This document shows, in pieces, positions 34,156 through 46,265 of a stretch of 64,000 nucleotides of DNA (position 1 is the first letter of the stretch; each line of letters opens with the position of its first letter). Source of the DNA: Mauremys mutica (taxonomy: Eukaryota > Chordata > Testudines > Geoemydidae); the NCBI RefSeq assembly GCF_020497125.1, contig NC_059080.1, positions 47,371,563 through 47,435,562 on the forward strand, given 5' to 3'. Below the pieces are notes generated by a model. The model did no database searches, had not been told where the DNA came from, and worked only from the letters and a program-made list of their open reading frames with translations. The position numbers and the translations under genes were made by a program.

Positions 34156-36240
34156 CTAAGCGGCTTGCAGTACTGCCCTACCAAAGCCAGCATCGTCCCA
34201 GGCCTGCTGGGTAAGTGCGTAGTGGGATGTAAATGTATGGACGGATGAACAGGTGGCCACCCTGCAGATGTCCTGGATAGGCACCTTGGCCAGAAAAGCT
34301 GCCAAAGAGGCCTGCGCCATGGTCAAGTGGGTGGTGACAATCACCACGGGCCGCACCTTCACTTGATCATAGCAGGAGCGAATGCAGGCAGTGATCCAAG
34401 TAGAAATTCTTTTAGCGGATACAGGGTGACCTTTCATCCTGTCAACCACTGCAACGAACAATTGTGTTGACTTGCGGAATGGCTTGGTCCTGTCGATGTA
34501 GAAGGCTAGAGCACCCCTACCGTCCAAGGCATGCAATCTATGCTCCTTCTCTGATTTATGGGGCTTTGGAAAGAAGACCGGTAAGTAAATGTCCTGGCTT
34601 GAATGAAACTGAGAGACCATCCTGGGCAGGAAAGCCGCGTGCAGTCTCAGCTGGATCTTGTCCTTGTAGAAGACTGCATAAGGCGGTTCCAAGGTGAGCG
34701 CCCCAATCTCAGGACTCGACAGGCCGAAGTCACCATGTCCAGGAACGCAAACTTTCAGGACAGGAGGAGAGAACAGGAAGCCAAAGGCTCGAAAGGAGGA
34801 CCAGTGAGCTGCGACAACACCAGGTTCAAGTCCCAAAGAAGAATGGGGTCTGTCATAGGTCTCACCCCCACTTAGAGCTGTTGGGTTCCAATATGGGGAC
34901 CTGCATGAATCCTTCTTCTAAACTAAAATCCTAGTTTAGATCTGGTAAAGCTGCCACCACCCAATCAGGTACGTGGATTGGGACACAGTCCTTCCCCAAA
35001 ATCCTTGGGGATCCCAAGAACCCCAAATCCATGGAGTTCTTACACCCAGGAGAAATAAACCATACCCCCCTGCTTCCTCCTCCCTCCCTTTTCCTAGGAG
35101 AGATACCAGGATCCAACTACAGAGGGATACCTCCCTCCTCTCCTTTCCCTGAGAATCCACCCAAGGAAAGACCAACCAAGTCCTTAATAGAAAAGAATTT
35201 ATTAAAGAATTAAAAAGAAAGTCACTGTCTCTGTAACCAAGATGGAACAATATACAGGGTCTAAACTTATCAATCTCTGGAGAGAATTCCCCCTCCTTTC
35301 TTTCTCAGTAAAAGCAATAACAGTACAGAATTAAAGAAATTCTATAGCAAAACACAGAATTGCAAATACAGAAATAAAAGTATAAGAATACTAGTTCCTT
35401 GCTAATACTCACTAGCTTGAATAGAAGAATTTATTGCAGAAACCTGGGAGGACTTGATTAAGATGTCTGGACTCTCTTAATTCCCAAGAGAGACTCTCCA
35501 AGAAAACAAAGAACAGGGAAAAAAAAACTTCCCTCCACAGGGATTTGAAAATATCTTGTCCCTCATTGGTCCTCTGGTCAGGTGTCCATAGGTACTGCTT
35601 GTTAACCCTTTACAGGTAGACAAAAACCTTAACCCTTAACTAACTGTTTATGACAGGGTCCTTGACGTGTAGGTAGAGGCACTCAAAGCCCTTGAGGAAT
35701 CTGGCCATCATATCCTGAGCGAAAACTGACCTACCCTTGAGCGGCGGATTGAAGACCGAGATTATCGCCAAGTGGACATTGATGGATGAAAGGGACAGGC
35801 CCTAGAGCTGGAGATGCAGAAGACAGTCTAAAATCAGCTGCAACGAGGCTAACTCAGGCTGGAGACCTTTATCCAAGGTCCAACAGGTGAGCCGCTTCCA
35901 CTTGGCCAGTGAGGTCGCCCCAGTAGAGGGCTTTCTAATTCCCAACAGAATCTGCTGGACATCAGCCAAGCACTGCTGCTCCTGCTCGTTCAACCATGCA
36001 GCAGCCAAACCATCAGGTGCAGCGCTGCCAGGTTCAGATGCAGAAGACTGCTGTGATTTTAGGACAGCCTGTGTGGCAGTTGGAACAGAGTCACCACTGA
36101 AACATCCAACAGCATGCGGTACCAATGCTGGTGCGGCCAAGCCAGCACTATGAAGATCACTCTCACCCATGGACCATGCTGTGCCGGTTAGGGACATAAG
36201 CCCCCCTGCAGAGGCCTGAGGCGGAGCCACGCATTTTGGA
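34156..36240 (-). pseudogene. DIRS tyrosine recombinase remnant, split by a solo LTR
   Basis: N-terminal core-binding part at 36090-35656: WLNEQEQQCLADVQQILL, then TCWTLDKGLQPELASLQLIL, SINVHL and FNPPLKGRSVFAQDMMARFL. Catalytic part at 34836-34156: HALDGRGALAFYIDRTKPFR, then TTHLTMAQASLAAFLAKVPI and SSVHTFTSHYALTQQAWDDA. The expected Tyr nucleophile in TSHYAL is present. The HxxR motif reads HLTM, so the second catalytic Arg is lost. The solo LTR at 34851-35655 separates the two halves. Confidence 0.82.
34851..35655 (-). repeat. Solo LTR inside the DIRS recombinase gene
   Basis: 805 bp, from TGTCATAGGTCTCACC to AACTGTTTATGACA on the + strand, with exact 5-bp target duplications GGGTC at 34846-34850 and 35656-35660. 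Inverted relative to the copies at 24798 and 29379; it shares their 'cctgtaaagggtta' and 'ggaccaat' blocks on the - strand. AATAAA on the - strand lies at 35198-35203. Confidence 0.86.
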
Positions 36241-36253
36241 CCACATACGTGTA

Positions 36254-37990
36254 TGCCGCTATGAGACCATTGCTTCTTGTTCTGTCATCTGCCACCACTG
36301 AGAACAGCCTAGCTCCATCCTCTTTGGAACCCGCCTTCAGGTAGTTGAAGGCTGCTATAAAATCCTCCCTCACTCTTCTCTTCTGCAGACTAAACAAGCC
36401 CAGTTCCCTCAGCCTCTCCTCGTAAGTCATGTGCCCCAGCCCTCTAATCATTTTTGTTGTCCTTCGCTGGACTCTCTCCAATTTTTCCACATCCTTTCTG
36501 TAGCAGGGGAACCAAAACTGGACGCAATACTCCAGGTGTGGCCTCACCAGTGTCCAATAGAGGAGAATAATCACTTCCCTCGATCTGCTGGCAATGCTCC
36601 TACTAATGCAGCCCAATATGCCGTTGGCCTTCTTGGCAACAAGGGCACACTGTTGACTCATATCCAGCTTGTCGTCCACTGTAATCCCCAGGTCCTCTTC
36701 TGCAGAACTACTGCTTAGCCAGTCGGCCCCCCGCCTGTAGCGGTGCATGGGATTCTTCCTTCCTAAGTGCAGGACTCTGCACTTGTCCTTGTTGAACCTC
36801 ATCAGATTTCTTTTGGCCCAATCTTCCAGTTTGTCTAGGTCACTCTCGACCCTATCCCTAACCTCCAGCATATCTACCTCTCCCCACAACTTCGTGTCAT
36901 CTGCAAACTTTCTGAGGGTGCAATTAATCCCATCATCCAGATCATTAATGAAGATGTTGAACAAAACTGGTCCCAGGACCGACCCCTAGGGCACTCTGGT
37001 TGATATCAGCTACCAACTAGACATCAAACTGTTGATCACTACCCGTTGAGCCCAACAATCTAGACAGCTTTCTATCCACCTTACAGTCCATTCATCCAAT
37101 CCATACTTTAACATGATGGCAAGAATACTGTGGGAGACTGTATCAAAAGCTTTGCTAAATCAAGGTACATCATGTCCAGTGCTTTCCCCATATCCACAGA
37201 GCCAGTTATCTCATCATAGAAGGCAATCAGGTTGGTCAGGCATGACTTGCCCTTGGTGAATCCATGTTGACTGTTCCTGATCACCTTCCTCTCCTCCAAG
37301 TGCTTCAAAATGGATTCCTTGAGTACCTGCTCCATGATTTTGCCGGGACTGAAGTGAAGGTTCTCTTTCTTCCCTTTTTTAAATCATCCAGGACTTCCCC
37401 CAATCACCATGAATTTTCAAAGATAATGGCCAATGGCTCTGCAATCACATCAGCCAATTCCCTCAGCACCCTTAGATGCATTAGATCTAGACCCATGTCC
37501 AGCTTTTCTAAATAGTCCTTAACTCGTTCTTTCACTACTGAGGGCTGCTCACCTCCTCCCCATACTGTGCTGCCAAATGCAGCAGTCTGGGAGCTGATGT
37601 TGTCTGTGAAGACCGAGGCAAAAAAACCATTGAGTACTTCAGCTTTCACTGTTAAGCCAAGCTGGTCGCCTGCCATATTTGCCATTCTTTCTGCACTTCG
37701 GGATGATTTGTTCCTGCACCCTCAATAGGACTTTTTTAAAATGCAGGCAGCTCTCCTGGACTCCTTGCCCCCTTATATTAGCTTCCCAGGGGATCCTTCC
37801 CATCAGTTCCCTAACAGAGTCAAAGTCTGCTTTTCTGAAGTCCAGGGTCCGTATTTTGCTACTCTCCTTTCTTCCTTTTGTCAGGATCCTGAACTCAACC
37901 ATCTCATGGTCACTGCCTATGTTGCCACCCACTTCTACTTCCCCTACCAATTCTTCCATTTGTAAGCACCCAATGGTCCGAGGTAATACT
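36254..37990 (-). mobile_element. CR1 LINE fragment inside the DIRS element
   Basis: Lacks the usual 3' UTR tail: it starts abruptly at 'gagaccattgcttcttgttc', well inside ORF2. From 36964 down it keeps an open RT C-terminal frame (FADDTKL at about 36890, EYCVQFW and [20 protein letters not shown]). The 5' part is endonuclease (GSDHEMVEFRIL near 37900). An internal deletion near 37650 joins the end of the endonuclease linker (PAWLNSE) to the RT start ([14 protein letters not shown]). It sits exactly where the DIRS RT should be. Confidence 0.83.
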
Positions 37991-38299
37991 GGACCAGGCC
38001 AACCAGAAAGGGTAGAGGCAGTTGAGGAATGAGAGGGACGGATCCAGTAAACTGACTGAGGAGTTGTCCTTGGGTGCACCCTCAAAATGTATGCTTTTGG
38101 CCTCCCTGGTTTCTGGGATGGTCAGGTAGTGCAGCCGGGTGGGAAGACAACGGATATCACCACTTATGCCCCTTGTCTTTATCCTTCCTCCTGTAGGAAC
38201 CCACTCTGGGAGTTCCCCAGGACCTAGACTGTAGAGAGGGAGGAGGAGGATGGAAAGGCTTCCTGGACTGTTATGGGGTATGAAGGCCCAGGGATCGGA

Positions 38300-40630
38300 G
38301 GGTGCCTCAGGAGTCTTTAAGACCATGGAGCCTTGAGTCCATCAGCTTGGAGAACAGCCCTGTACCCTTGAAAGGAAGGTCCTGGATCGTGGCCTGCATT
38401 TCTTGGGACAAACCAGAGGACTGCAGCCAAGAACTGCGTCTCATGGCCACCGCAGATGCAACCACCCTGGCTCCTGAGTCAGTAGTGTCCCAGGCCATTT
38501 GGAGGACTCCCCGGCGACTGACGTGCCTTCGTCCACCAGAGCAGCGAACTCCTAGGCATGATCCTATGGGAGGGCCTCTTTAAACTTATTCAGAGAGTCC
38601 CACAGATTGAAATTATATCTACCAAACAGGGCATGGTGATTAGACACCCTGAACTGTAGACTAGCAGTCAAACTTTTCTGCCAAACAAATCTAGTCTTTT
38701 GGCATCTTTGTTCTTCAGTGTGCTGCTAACTTGACCTTGTCTGTCTCTTTCGTTCACTGCGGACATGACCAGTGATGGCACAGGGGGATGTGTATACAGA
38801 TATTCAAAACTCTTTACAGGGACATAGTATTTCTTTTCTGCCTTCTTAGAGGTTGGCGGAATAGAGGAGGGGGTTTGCCACAATGACTTGGTAATTGTAA
38901 GGACCCCTGGGTGGATTGGCAATGTGACCTGAGCAGGGGTGGTGGCCGAAATCACACTGAAGAGGTCGTTGGCCTCCTCCGCCTCATCCAGGAATGATGC
39001 CAAGGGCTGTACCACTAGAGGAAGAGCATGGCCCCCTCGATGCCAGTGTCTGGTGTGCTGTTCCTGCATCTGGCTTGGTACCGCGCTCTGACTGCTGTGC
39101 CGGCAGTACCGTGGCTGGCTTGTTCGAGTCGGTCAGGGAGGGCTGGGAATATATGACGGCATCACTGGCACCTCCCCAAGGGTTCAAATATAGCCACTGG
39201 GTGGGCCACGTTCCCTGCTGTAATGGCACTGTGGCCGGTGCTGCACTGGTCTCCCGCGTAGGTGGAGAGTTCCCCTTTCGGGGTGAAGGGCTAAACTTCC
39301 AGTTCAACCCAGACGATAGGTGTCGACTTCCCCTCTGCCCGGTGGGTGCTCGATCCCCTGCCTCTTCCTGCCCCTGCCCCGTCCTCACCCCACCCCCATT
39401 CCATGCCTTCCCCAAAGTCCCTGCCCCACCCTGCCTTTTCCCACCCCAGCCCTGCTGCCTTCCCACCCCCATTCCACCCTCTTCCCCCAAGTCTCCATCC
39501 CTGCCCTTCCTCTTCTCCGCCTCCTCCCCTAAGCGTGCCACATTGCCACTCCTCCCCTTCCCTCACGGAAAGTCCTAGCTTTTAGGCAGTGGGAGGGGCA
39601 GGAAGCACTGGGAGGAAGGGGGAGGAGCGGGGACACGGCATGTTGTGGGGGGAGAAAGAGGCAAGAAAGGAGGAGCTAATTTTTCCCTGTGGGTGCTCCA
39701 GCCCCGGAGCACCCATGGAGTTGGCGCTTATGACCCAGACCACTAACCTTCCGGCGACCACGGTGGAGTAGTCGAGGCCCAGGTTTGCCTGCTGCCTCTG
39801 GTGACCAGGAGTGGCACTGTGATCCTGGGCGGCCCCTCCAGAACCATGGTCGATGTCTAAGAGACTGCCTGGGGGAGGGTGACCGGGGTCTAGGCAACCT
39901 GTGGCCAGAAGTTCGCCAGTACAGGAAATGGCATTGCGGCTCCGGAGTCGCATGTCTAGTAGGCAGGGAGCGCATCAGGGACCTGGGTCTTCTAGCTGGA
40001 GAGCTGGGATATGGTGCTGGGGTCCGAGGCCGCAGAGACGGAGATGTGCGCCTGCAGTCTGGTGACCAGGGGTGCTCAGCCATCCTGCGAGGCTGCACTC
40101 CGATGACTATGGCCCAGTACTGAAGGGCAAGGCTAAGTCATCCATCTGGCGTGGCGGCTGCACAGCCAGTCGGCTTTGCTCTTTAGCCACCAGTACCACT
40201 TTGGGCACTGACAGCCCTGGGAGAGGCTGGGGACCCTTGCCGCTTCCCGGGGTCAGGTGTAGATCCCTAGCCGGGCTGGGGGGGCTGACCTCAGCGGTAC
40301 CCCCGTAAAGCCTCACAGTGCGTGTGTGGCCTGACAAAGGTCCTTTGCCCACAGCCCCCTTGTCCTTCGGTGCCGAGGGGCTCCTCTTCTTTGGTGCTTC
40401 TTTCGCACCGAAGCCAAAGTACTCGGTGTGGGTTCTGCTGCAGAGGGCTCCAACGCAGGACAAAGCGCAGCCTCCATGAAGAGGGTCCTTAAGCGGATAT
40501 CCTGCTCTTTGTGTGTGCAAGGATGAAAGTTTTTACAAATACAACACCTGTCCTTTCTATGGGCTTCCCCCAAACACTTCAGGCAGTTCTCATGGGGGTC
40601 TCTGGCCTGCTACATGACACACATGACTTG
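38300..40630 (-). pseudogene. DIRS gag remnant
   Basis: Starts near a zinc-knuckle-like block (ARDPHENCLKCLGEAH at about 40615-40570) typical of DIRS gag, followed by basic, Ser/Pro-rich sequence. After the hAT insertion at 39315-39732 the frame resumes at 39069-38668 with SKKAEKKYYVPVKSFEYLYT and RLDLFGRKV. It then reads SSWLQSSGLSQEMQATIQDL near 38400. The same blocks in the same order occur in the second DIRS at 57.7-59.8 kb. Several stops and frameshifts; not functional. Confidence 0.8.
39315..39732. mobile_element. Non-autonomous hAT-like element in DIRS gag
   Basis: Exact 8-bp target duplications ACCCAGAC at 39307-39314 and 39733-39740. Inverted ends GATAGGTGTCGACT and complement CATAAGCGCCAACT. 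The interior is C-rich on one side and G-rich on the other, so it is semi-palindromic. No coding content. Confidence 0.82.
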
Positions 40631-41104
40631 AAGCCGAGAGAGCGGGGCATGCCCCACTCAGGGACCAAGTCCCAGACGGGACTCTAAGTACTCTAACTTA
40701 ACAACACAAAGACTATCTAACTACTATTAGCTATGTACATATTAGGTAGAACAAAGGTCTATGAAGAATTGCTAATGCTCTTCCGAATTGTAAAGAGGAG
40801 GCACTCCAACCAACCCTCACAGGCGATAAGAAGGAACTGAGAGGGCAAAGAGCCAGCGGTGCCTGATATACTGACGCATGAGCACAACACTTAAGGGGGC
40901 GCTACAGCTGATCCTAAGGCAAACGTCTCTGACAACTGTGCAGGTGGGTGTGCACACACCTAGAATGGAATCGACATGAGCAAGCACTCGAAGAACCACC
41001 ATTTTTATGAAAATCAGTCACAAGTTATGATGTATTGCTCTAAAGGAATAATAATATGGTATAGATGGGTGGGGTGCAGTATTCATAATTATTGTTCTAT
41101 AGAC

Positions 41105-41422
41105 CAGTGGTTTTCAAACTGTGGGTCACGACCCAGTACTGGGTCACGGAATATAAGGCACCGGGTCGCAGTGGCTCTGGTCAGCATTGCTGACCGGGCC
41201 GTTAAAAGTCCCGTCAACGGTGCTGCTCGGGTAAGGCAGGCTAGTCTATGCCTGTTCTGACACTGCGCTGCGCCCCAGGAGCAGCAGCATGGGGCTCCGC
41301 ATGCTGCCCCCTCCATGAGCAGCAGCTCCGCACTCCCATTGGCTGGGTGCAACTTGGTTGGGTCGCAGGCATCAACAATTTTCTTCAACTGGGTTGCCAG
41401 AAAAAAAGTTTGAAAACCACTG
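41105..41422. mobile_element. Non-autonomous hAT (Charlie-type) element
   Basis: 318 bp with inverted ends CAGTGGTTTTCAAACTGTGG and its near-complement AGTTTGAAAACCACTG. Exact 8-bp target duplications CTATAGAC lie at 41097-41104 and 41423-41430. GC-rich interior, no transposase. Confidence 0.92.
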
Positions 41423-42071
41423 CTATAGACTACAGGAGCCACCTATAGGGCTAAGAATATATTTACTTACAGGTTTAGAGTTCACAGAATATATTGTACG
41501 TGCACTGTAGGGAGTAATTAAGCATGTGGTTGTGACTGCAATTTTGATAATAAGCAGTTTAAGTACATTATTAACATGAAGTAAGAGAATGTATTCAATT
41601 ACAGTTTTCATATGTAATATTGTACCTACCAGATTTTCCAACAGGTTCAGGGAAAGATTTGTATTTCCATTTACAAACTGCATAGGTCAGCGAGCAAAGG
41701 GGCATTTTTCAATCCATCCCTCTTTGGATCCTCAGTTGTACTACGAACAACTCCTTTTCCCTATCATTCAAACACTAGCCTCTGTCCAATGTGAAATAAT
41801 CTATTTAACTGATACTTATCTCAAAGCCCCTTTGTCAAAGGTGTGGAATAAATGCTCCTCATTACTAACCCTCATTTGTAGGATAACCCCATTCTCTCCC
41901 CCCAGTCACCCTAAGTATCTAAGAAGGTCTTCTGAATTGAGCAATCTTTTCATATGTTTCTGGATAGAATTTTAAGTTTGAAGTTCTAAGACTATGATAA
42001 ACAGGCTTTTTATTATTATTAAGTTATAACACTAAAACTCAGATTTTAAGGCCAGAAGGGACCATCATGAT

Positions 42072-43197
42072 TGTGACGTTATCTGATTAAAATATGACCA
42101 TATAGATCATTGTTGCAACCACTGTTATATATTTGCAGCAAATATTGTACAAAGGTAGTAGAGTGAGGTGTCTATGAAAAGGTTATGATTTGCTGTTTAT
42201 GATTATGCTACTATCTGTATGCATATATCATTTTTATATGTGACATTATAAGTATTGGCTCTATATTTGGATTTCAAATGTTTGCTCCTGGGGTAACACC
42301 CACAAGGTAATGCCCAACATATGTTGGAGAGACTGTTCAAATTAAGTGGCTCATCAAGAAACACTTGGTTGACAATGGACTATGCGAGACACCCATTTAC
42401 CCTGAGTGGACTGCCATGTAAATATGCTGTCTGGAGTGTAGCTAATGACTTCCTGCAATGACTAAGGGAAATTGGGCATGAACATGTGACTTGCCCATGT
42501 GACTTCAAACTCCATCTTGTTGCTGTAATTTTCCACAGTAAGAACAATGGGATGTCCTCCACATGACAACAGCTATAAAAGGCCCTGGGAACACCTCCAT
42601 TGTGTCTTCAATCCTGCTTACCTCTGGAGGAACCTTGCTACAAACTGAAGCTCTGAACAGAGGACTGAATGAGCCATCCAAGTTGTGGATATACTCCAGA
42701 GACTTGACTTAAGCCAGCAGTTTATTCCATCACTGCTACAAGCCTGAATCAAGAACTTTGCCATTACTGTATGTAACTGATTCCTTTAACCAATTTTAAC
42801 TCTCACCTTTCTTTCTATGAATAAACCTTTACATTTTGGATACTAAAAGATTGGCACCAGCGTGATTTTTGGGTAAGATCTAAGTTATATATTGACCTGA
42901 GTGTGTGGCTGGTCCTTTGGGATCAGAAGAACCTATTATTTGATGAGACTGATTGTAAAGAACCACTCATCTCTGAATCCAGTGTTTTTGGTGGTGATAT
43001 AAGAACTGGAATGCCTGAGGAAACTGCCTTTATGTTTTCTTGTTCGCCAGTATGGTGAAACAGGAGTTTACTTTTGTGGCTGGTTTGGTATATCTTACAA
43101 AAGAATAACCACCAGTTCTGGGTTGTTTGTGCCCTATTTTTCAGCGGTTCATCCTGATTTGGCATCCTCAGTTGTGACCCACTAAGGCACGGTTACA
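42072..43197 (+). repeat. 5' LTR with adjacent primer-binding-like site
   Basis: 1126 bp, uninterrupted. Contains AATAAA near 42820 (tatgaataaacc). Immediately after its end, TGGCGTAGTCTGGCTAGG (43199-43216) is in the position of a primer-binding site. I cannot assign the tRNA. Confidence 0.88.
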
Positions 43198-43379
43198 GTG
43201 GCGTAGTCTGGCTAGGATCCACAGAACCAGGTCAATTAAGCTTTGGATCAGAACCCCACACTACTAAAATCTGAATTTTGATATTGAGAGTTTGAAAGGT
43301 TAAAGATCAGTGACGATCAGCCAGAAGGCATCAGCAGAAGCAATGAAACTGCAAGCCCTGAGACAGCCTGTGTTTTGAA

Positions 43380-45688
43380 CATGAACAGAAAATGGCTAAA
43401 ATAAAGAAAGAAGCTTCTGAAAGAGAGAAAGATGCCCATGCCAGGCATATGGAATGTCTGGCTGCTGAGGAGAGGGTTCGTCAGATGCAACAAGAAACTG
43501 CCAGATTTGAGCTCCAAGTCAAAAAAGCAATGGAACAGCAGCAGAAACTGCATAATCTTGCAAATCCAGTTTATAACAATGTTGGTATGTTGTGTTACTC
43601 TGAGCAGTTGTCTGTGTTTAACCAGTTTTGTTATGGCCAGGGAGAGGATGACTCTAACCTGGGAAATGTGGCAAATATCTGTTTGTCTGTGAATGAGGTT
43701 TCTGAATGTCTGTCTAGTGTCTCAGAAGTGAATCTAAAAATTAGATAAGGCACAGGAAGAACTCACTGATCAGGAAAATGTTTATCTAGAGCAGATTAAA
43801 GTTGATGGTCAGGTTGAAGCACTAATTGAGAAAGAAAAGGGTAGATTTTTTATGAGTTGGCTAGTGAAGTTTGTGAAAGTAAGCCTGAAAGGGGGGAAAA
43901 GTAATGTGCTTAAAGTAGCTCAGTGTGATAAGCTACTGTTTGTGGAAAGGAACAGTTTATCTGTTGAAGGAAAAACTGTTTCCCAATTGTTTGCTTGTTG
44001 CAAATAGCAGTGTGCCTAATGAAGGAGAATGTACCTCAGTTGTCCCAGAGTTGGATTTGGATTTAACTAAAGCCCAGGAAGGGCATTTCCTAAGTTTGTG
44101 TCTGCTAGGGAGAATAATATTATAACTAGGTCACATCCAGTTGGTGTCATAACTAGATCCCAGAGACCAGAGTTAACTCAGGGTGAATCAGTGTATAGAG
44201 AAAGCAACAGTTTGTTTGGAGACTTGTTGCAGTTCCTAACTGCCAGTCTTTCTGAGGTATATAGATCCACTGACTTTGCTTTGGAAAGACCCAGTGTGGA
44301 TAGCTTTGAGAAGGTTTTAGATGGAATGAAAATTGTCAGGGAATTTGAACAGCCCTATGACCAAGTGGTTGAGTTTGGCCAGCTTGTTGGGATGACAATG
44401 TTGTTGGGACGACAATGTTGTTGGGACATGAATGTCCCCATGTTGATTCTTTAAGTAAGCAGTCTGTGACAAAGGTACTGAGGAAAGATTGGGTTACTGG
44501 TTTTTCAGAGCAGAACAGCCTTATGACTGAACCCACAAGGATGCAGGGGATGGCAGGTAAACTCTCATCTCTAGACACTTTGGATATGTCTTGTAGTCTC
44601 TTAGTGGACTTGACATCTGATTCCATGTGGAAGCAGAGACTGGTAATGGAAGGACAAAAGAACCTTGAGTCTAACATGGTAGTGAAAATGGATGGTATTG
44701 CTTTACGACAGAGTCCAGCCTTGGAATTGGTAAAGGTTGAGGATCTGAAAACTAGAAAACAAGCTAGTGTCTGTGTTGATGCAAATTACCTGACTGGGGA
44801 GAGAAAGACTTGCACATAGTTGCTAGCAAAGAGGACACACCCATCCAGCCAATGGGTTCTGTTATTCAAGAGAGCTCAGATTTTCACCCTACTGGACAGA
44901 GAGGAAGGGAAAGATTAAACCTTGCAAATAAAAGCCACAGGTTAACCCTAAAATGCCAAAACCCCAATGGTATTGAGCAAAGGCGTGGCATAACAAAAAT
45001 GATTGTAAATATACACCTGCAATGAATTTGATGTTAATATTAATGCTAATGTTAACTTTTGTGACTAATGTGTTGCTAATACCAAGAACTGTAAAAATGT
45101 ACAATGTGCCTAATCTTTTGGAAAAACCCTTGAACATGTTAAGAGTGATAAGTAAGAGCACACTTTATGCTAAAAGACCTTGTAATACTGATATTTCACA
45201 GTTAGTGCCTTAACTAATCTTGAAACTGTACATAGGAGAAAAGACATTGCAGACCTAATGTGCTGTGTGAGAAGGGAAACTGAGGCACACTACCATATTG
45301 CTTTCATGGCTAAATGCCAAGATTCCTACACTATGAGGAAAGTTAATATCTGCATTGACTTGTTAATTGGGTTCCAAATATTTGCCAGAGCTTATATAAA
45401 TAAATTAGCTATTTTCTTTAGCTCTTGGAAGATAACATGAAACATACAGGCATTATACTGCAAGAGCAGATCCAATCCACTATTAGTCTAACCAAGTTTT
45501 ACCTTGGGTTTGTAAAGCGTTTCAACAATATTGTTAAACGTGATTTTAGTAAAACATTTTGGTTATACATTGATACTTCTAATATTGGGTTCAAAGCGGT
45601 AGTAATACAGAACCAAGAATGGGAAATTCCTGTGATGCATTCTGTAAAGTCTGGGACACCACTTCCTGCATCAATTTTGCATTGGGAG
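43380..45688 (+). pseudogene. LTR retrotransposon gag and pol remnants
   Basis: 43392-43748 encodes a charged coiled coil (KIKKEASEREKDAHARHMEC, QMQQETARFELQVKKAMEQQ) of the kind at the N-terminus of some gypsy Gag proteins. Further frames at 43925-44819 have no recognisable domain. Near 45350-45440 an RT palm remnant reads FQIFARAYINKLAIFFSSW, where the YxDD catalytic motif has become YINK. At 45550-45610 a remnant reads FSKTFWLYIDTSNIGFKAVV, matching the RT/RNase H junction of gypsy elements (the usual YTDAS..G.GAVL). Protease, integrase and most of RT are missing. Confidence 0.72.
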
Positions 45689-46265
45689 TGTGACATTATC
45701 TGACTAAAATATGACCATATAGATCATTATTGCAACGACTGTTATATATTTGCAGCAAATATTGTACAAAGGTTGTAGAGTGAGGAGTCTATGAAAAGGT
45801 TAAGAGCCCTAACCTTGCTGGTTCTGATTATGCTACCTGTGTGCACGTATCATTTTATATGTGAAGTTATAAGTATTGGTTCTATATTTGGATTTCAAAT
45901 GTTTGCTCCTGGGGTAACGCCCACAAGGTAACACCCATCTTGGAAGGACTGTTCAAACTTAGTGTCTCATCAAGAAACACTTGGTTGACAACGGACCATG
46001 GGAGACACCCATTTACACTGAGTGGACTGTCATGTAAACATGCTGTCTGCAGTGTAGGTAAATGCTTCGTGCAATGACCAAGGGAAATTGGGCATGAATA
46101 TGTGACTTGCCCATGTGACTCCAAACTCCATCTTGTTGCTGTAATTTTCCACAGTAAGAACAATGGGATGTCCTCCACATGACAAAAGCTAAAAGAGGCC
46201 ATAGGAATACCTCCATTGTGTCTTCAGTCCTGCTTCTTACCTCTGGAGGAACCTTGCTACAAACT

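Larger units (their letters stand above)
33785..41000 (-). mobile_element. DIRS-type (tyrosine recombinase) retrotransposon, defective
   Basis: Ends are inverted repeats: left 33785-33995 and right about 40795-41000 share ttcttcgag.gtgttgctcatg and cagttccttctta. A second copy of the end motif lies internally near 34060-34110, as expected for the DIRS internal complementary region. No flanking target duplication is visible, also DIRS-like. On the - strand the order is gag (40630-38300), then the tyrosine recombinase (36240-34156). The RT and RNase H section is almost entirely missing where a CR1 lies. Later insertions are a CR1, a solo LTR and a hAT. Confidence 0.85.

Noticed and set aside
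38994..39578. 194-residue + strand frame
   Set aside because: Antisense to DIRS gag and across the C-rich hAT insert; no family features.
41589..41975. 128-residue + strand frame
   Set aside because: Ordinary AT-rich intron sequence; no homology I recognise and antisense to the host gene.
43199..43216. Assigning the primer-binding-like site to a named tRNA
   Set aside because: I could not match it to a known tRNA 3' end from memory, so I left it unassigned.
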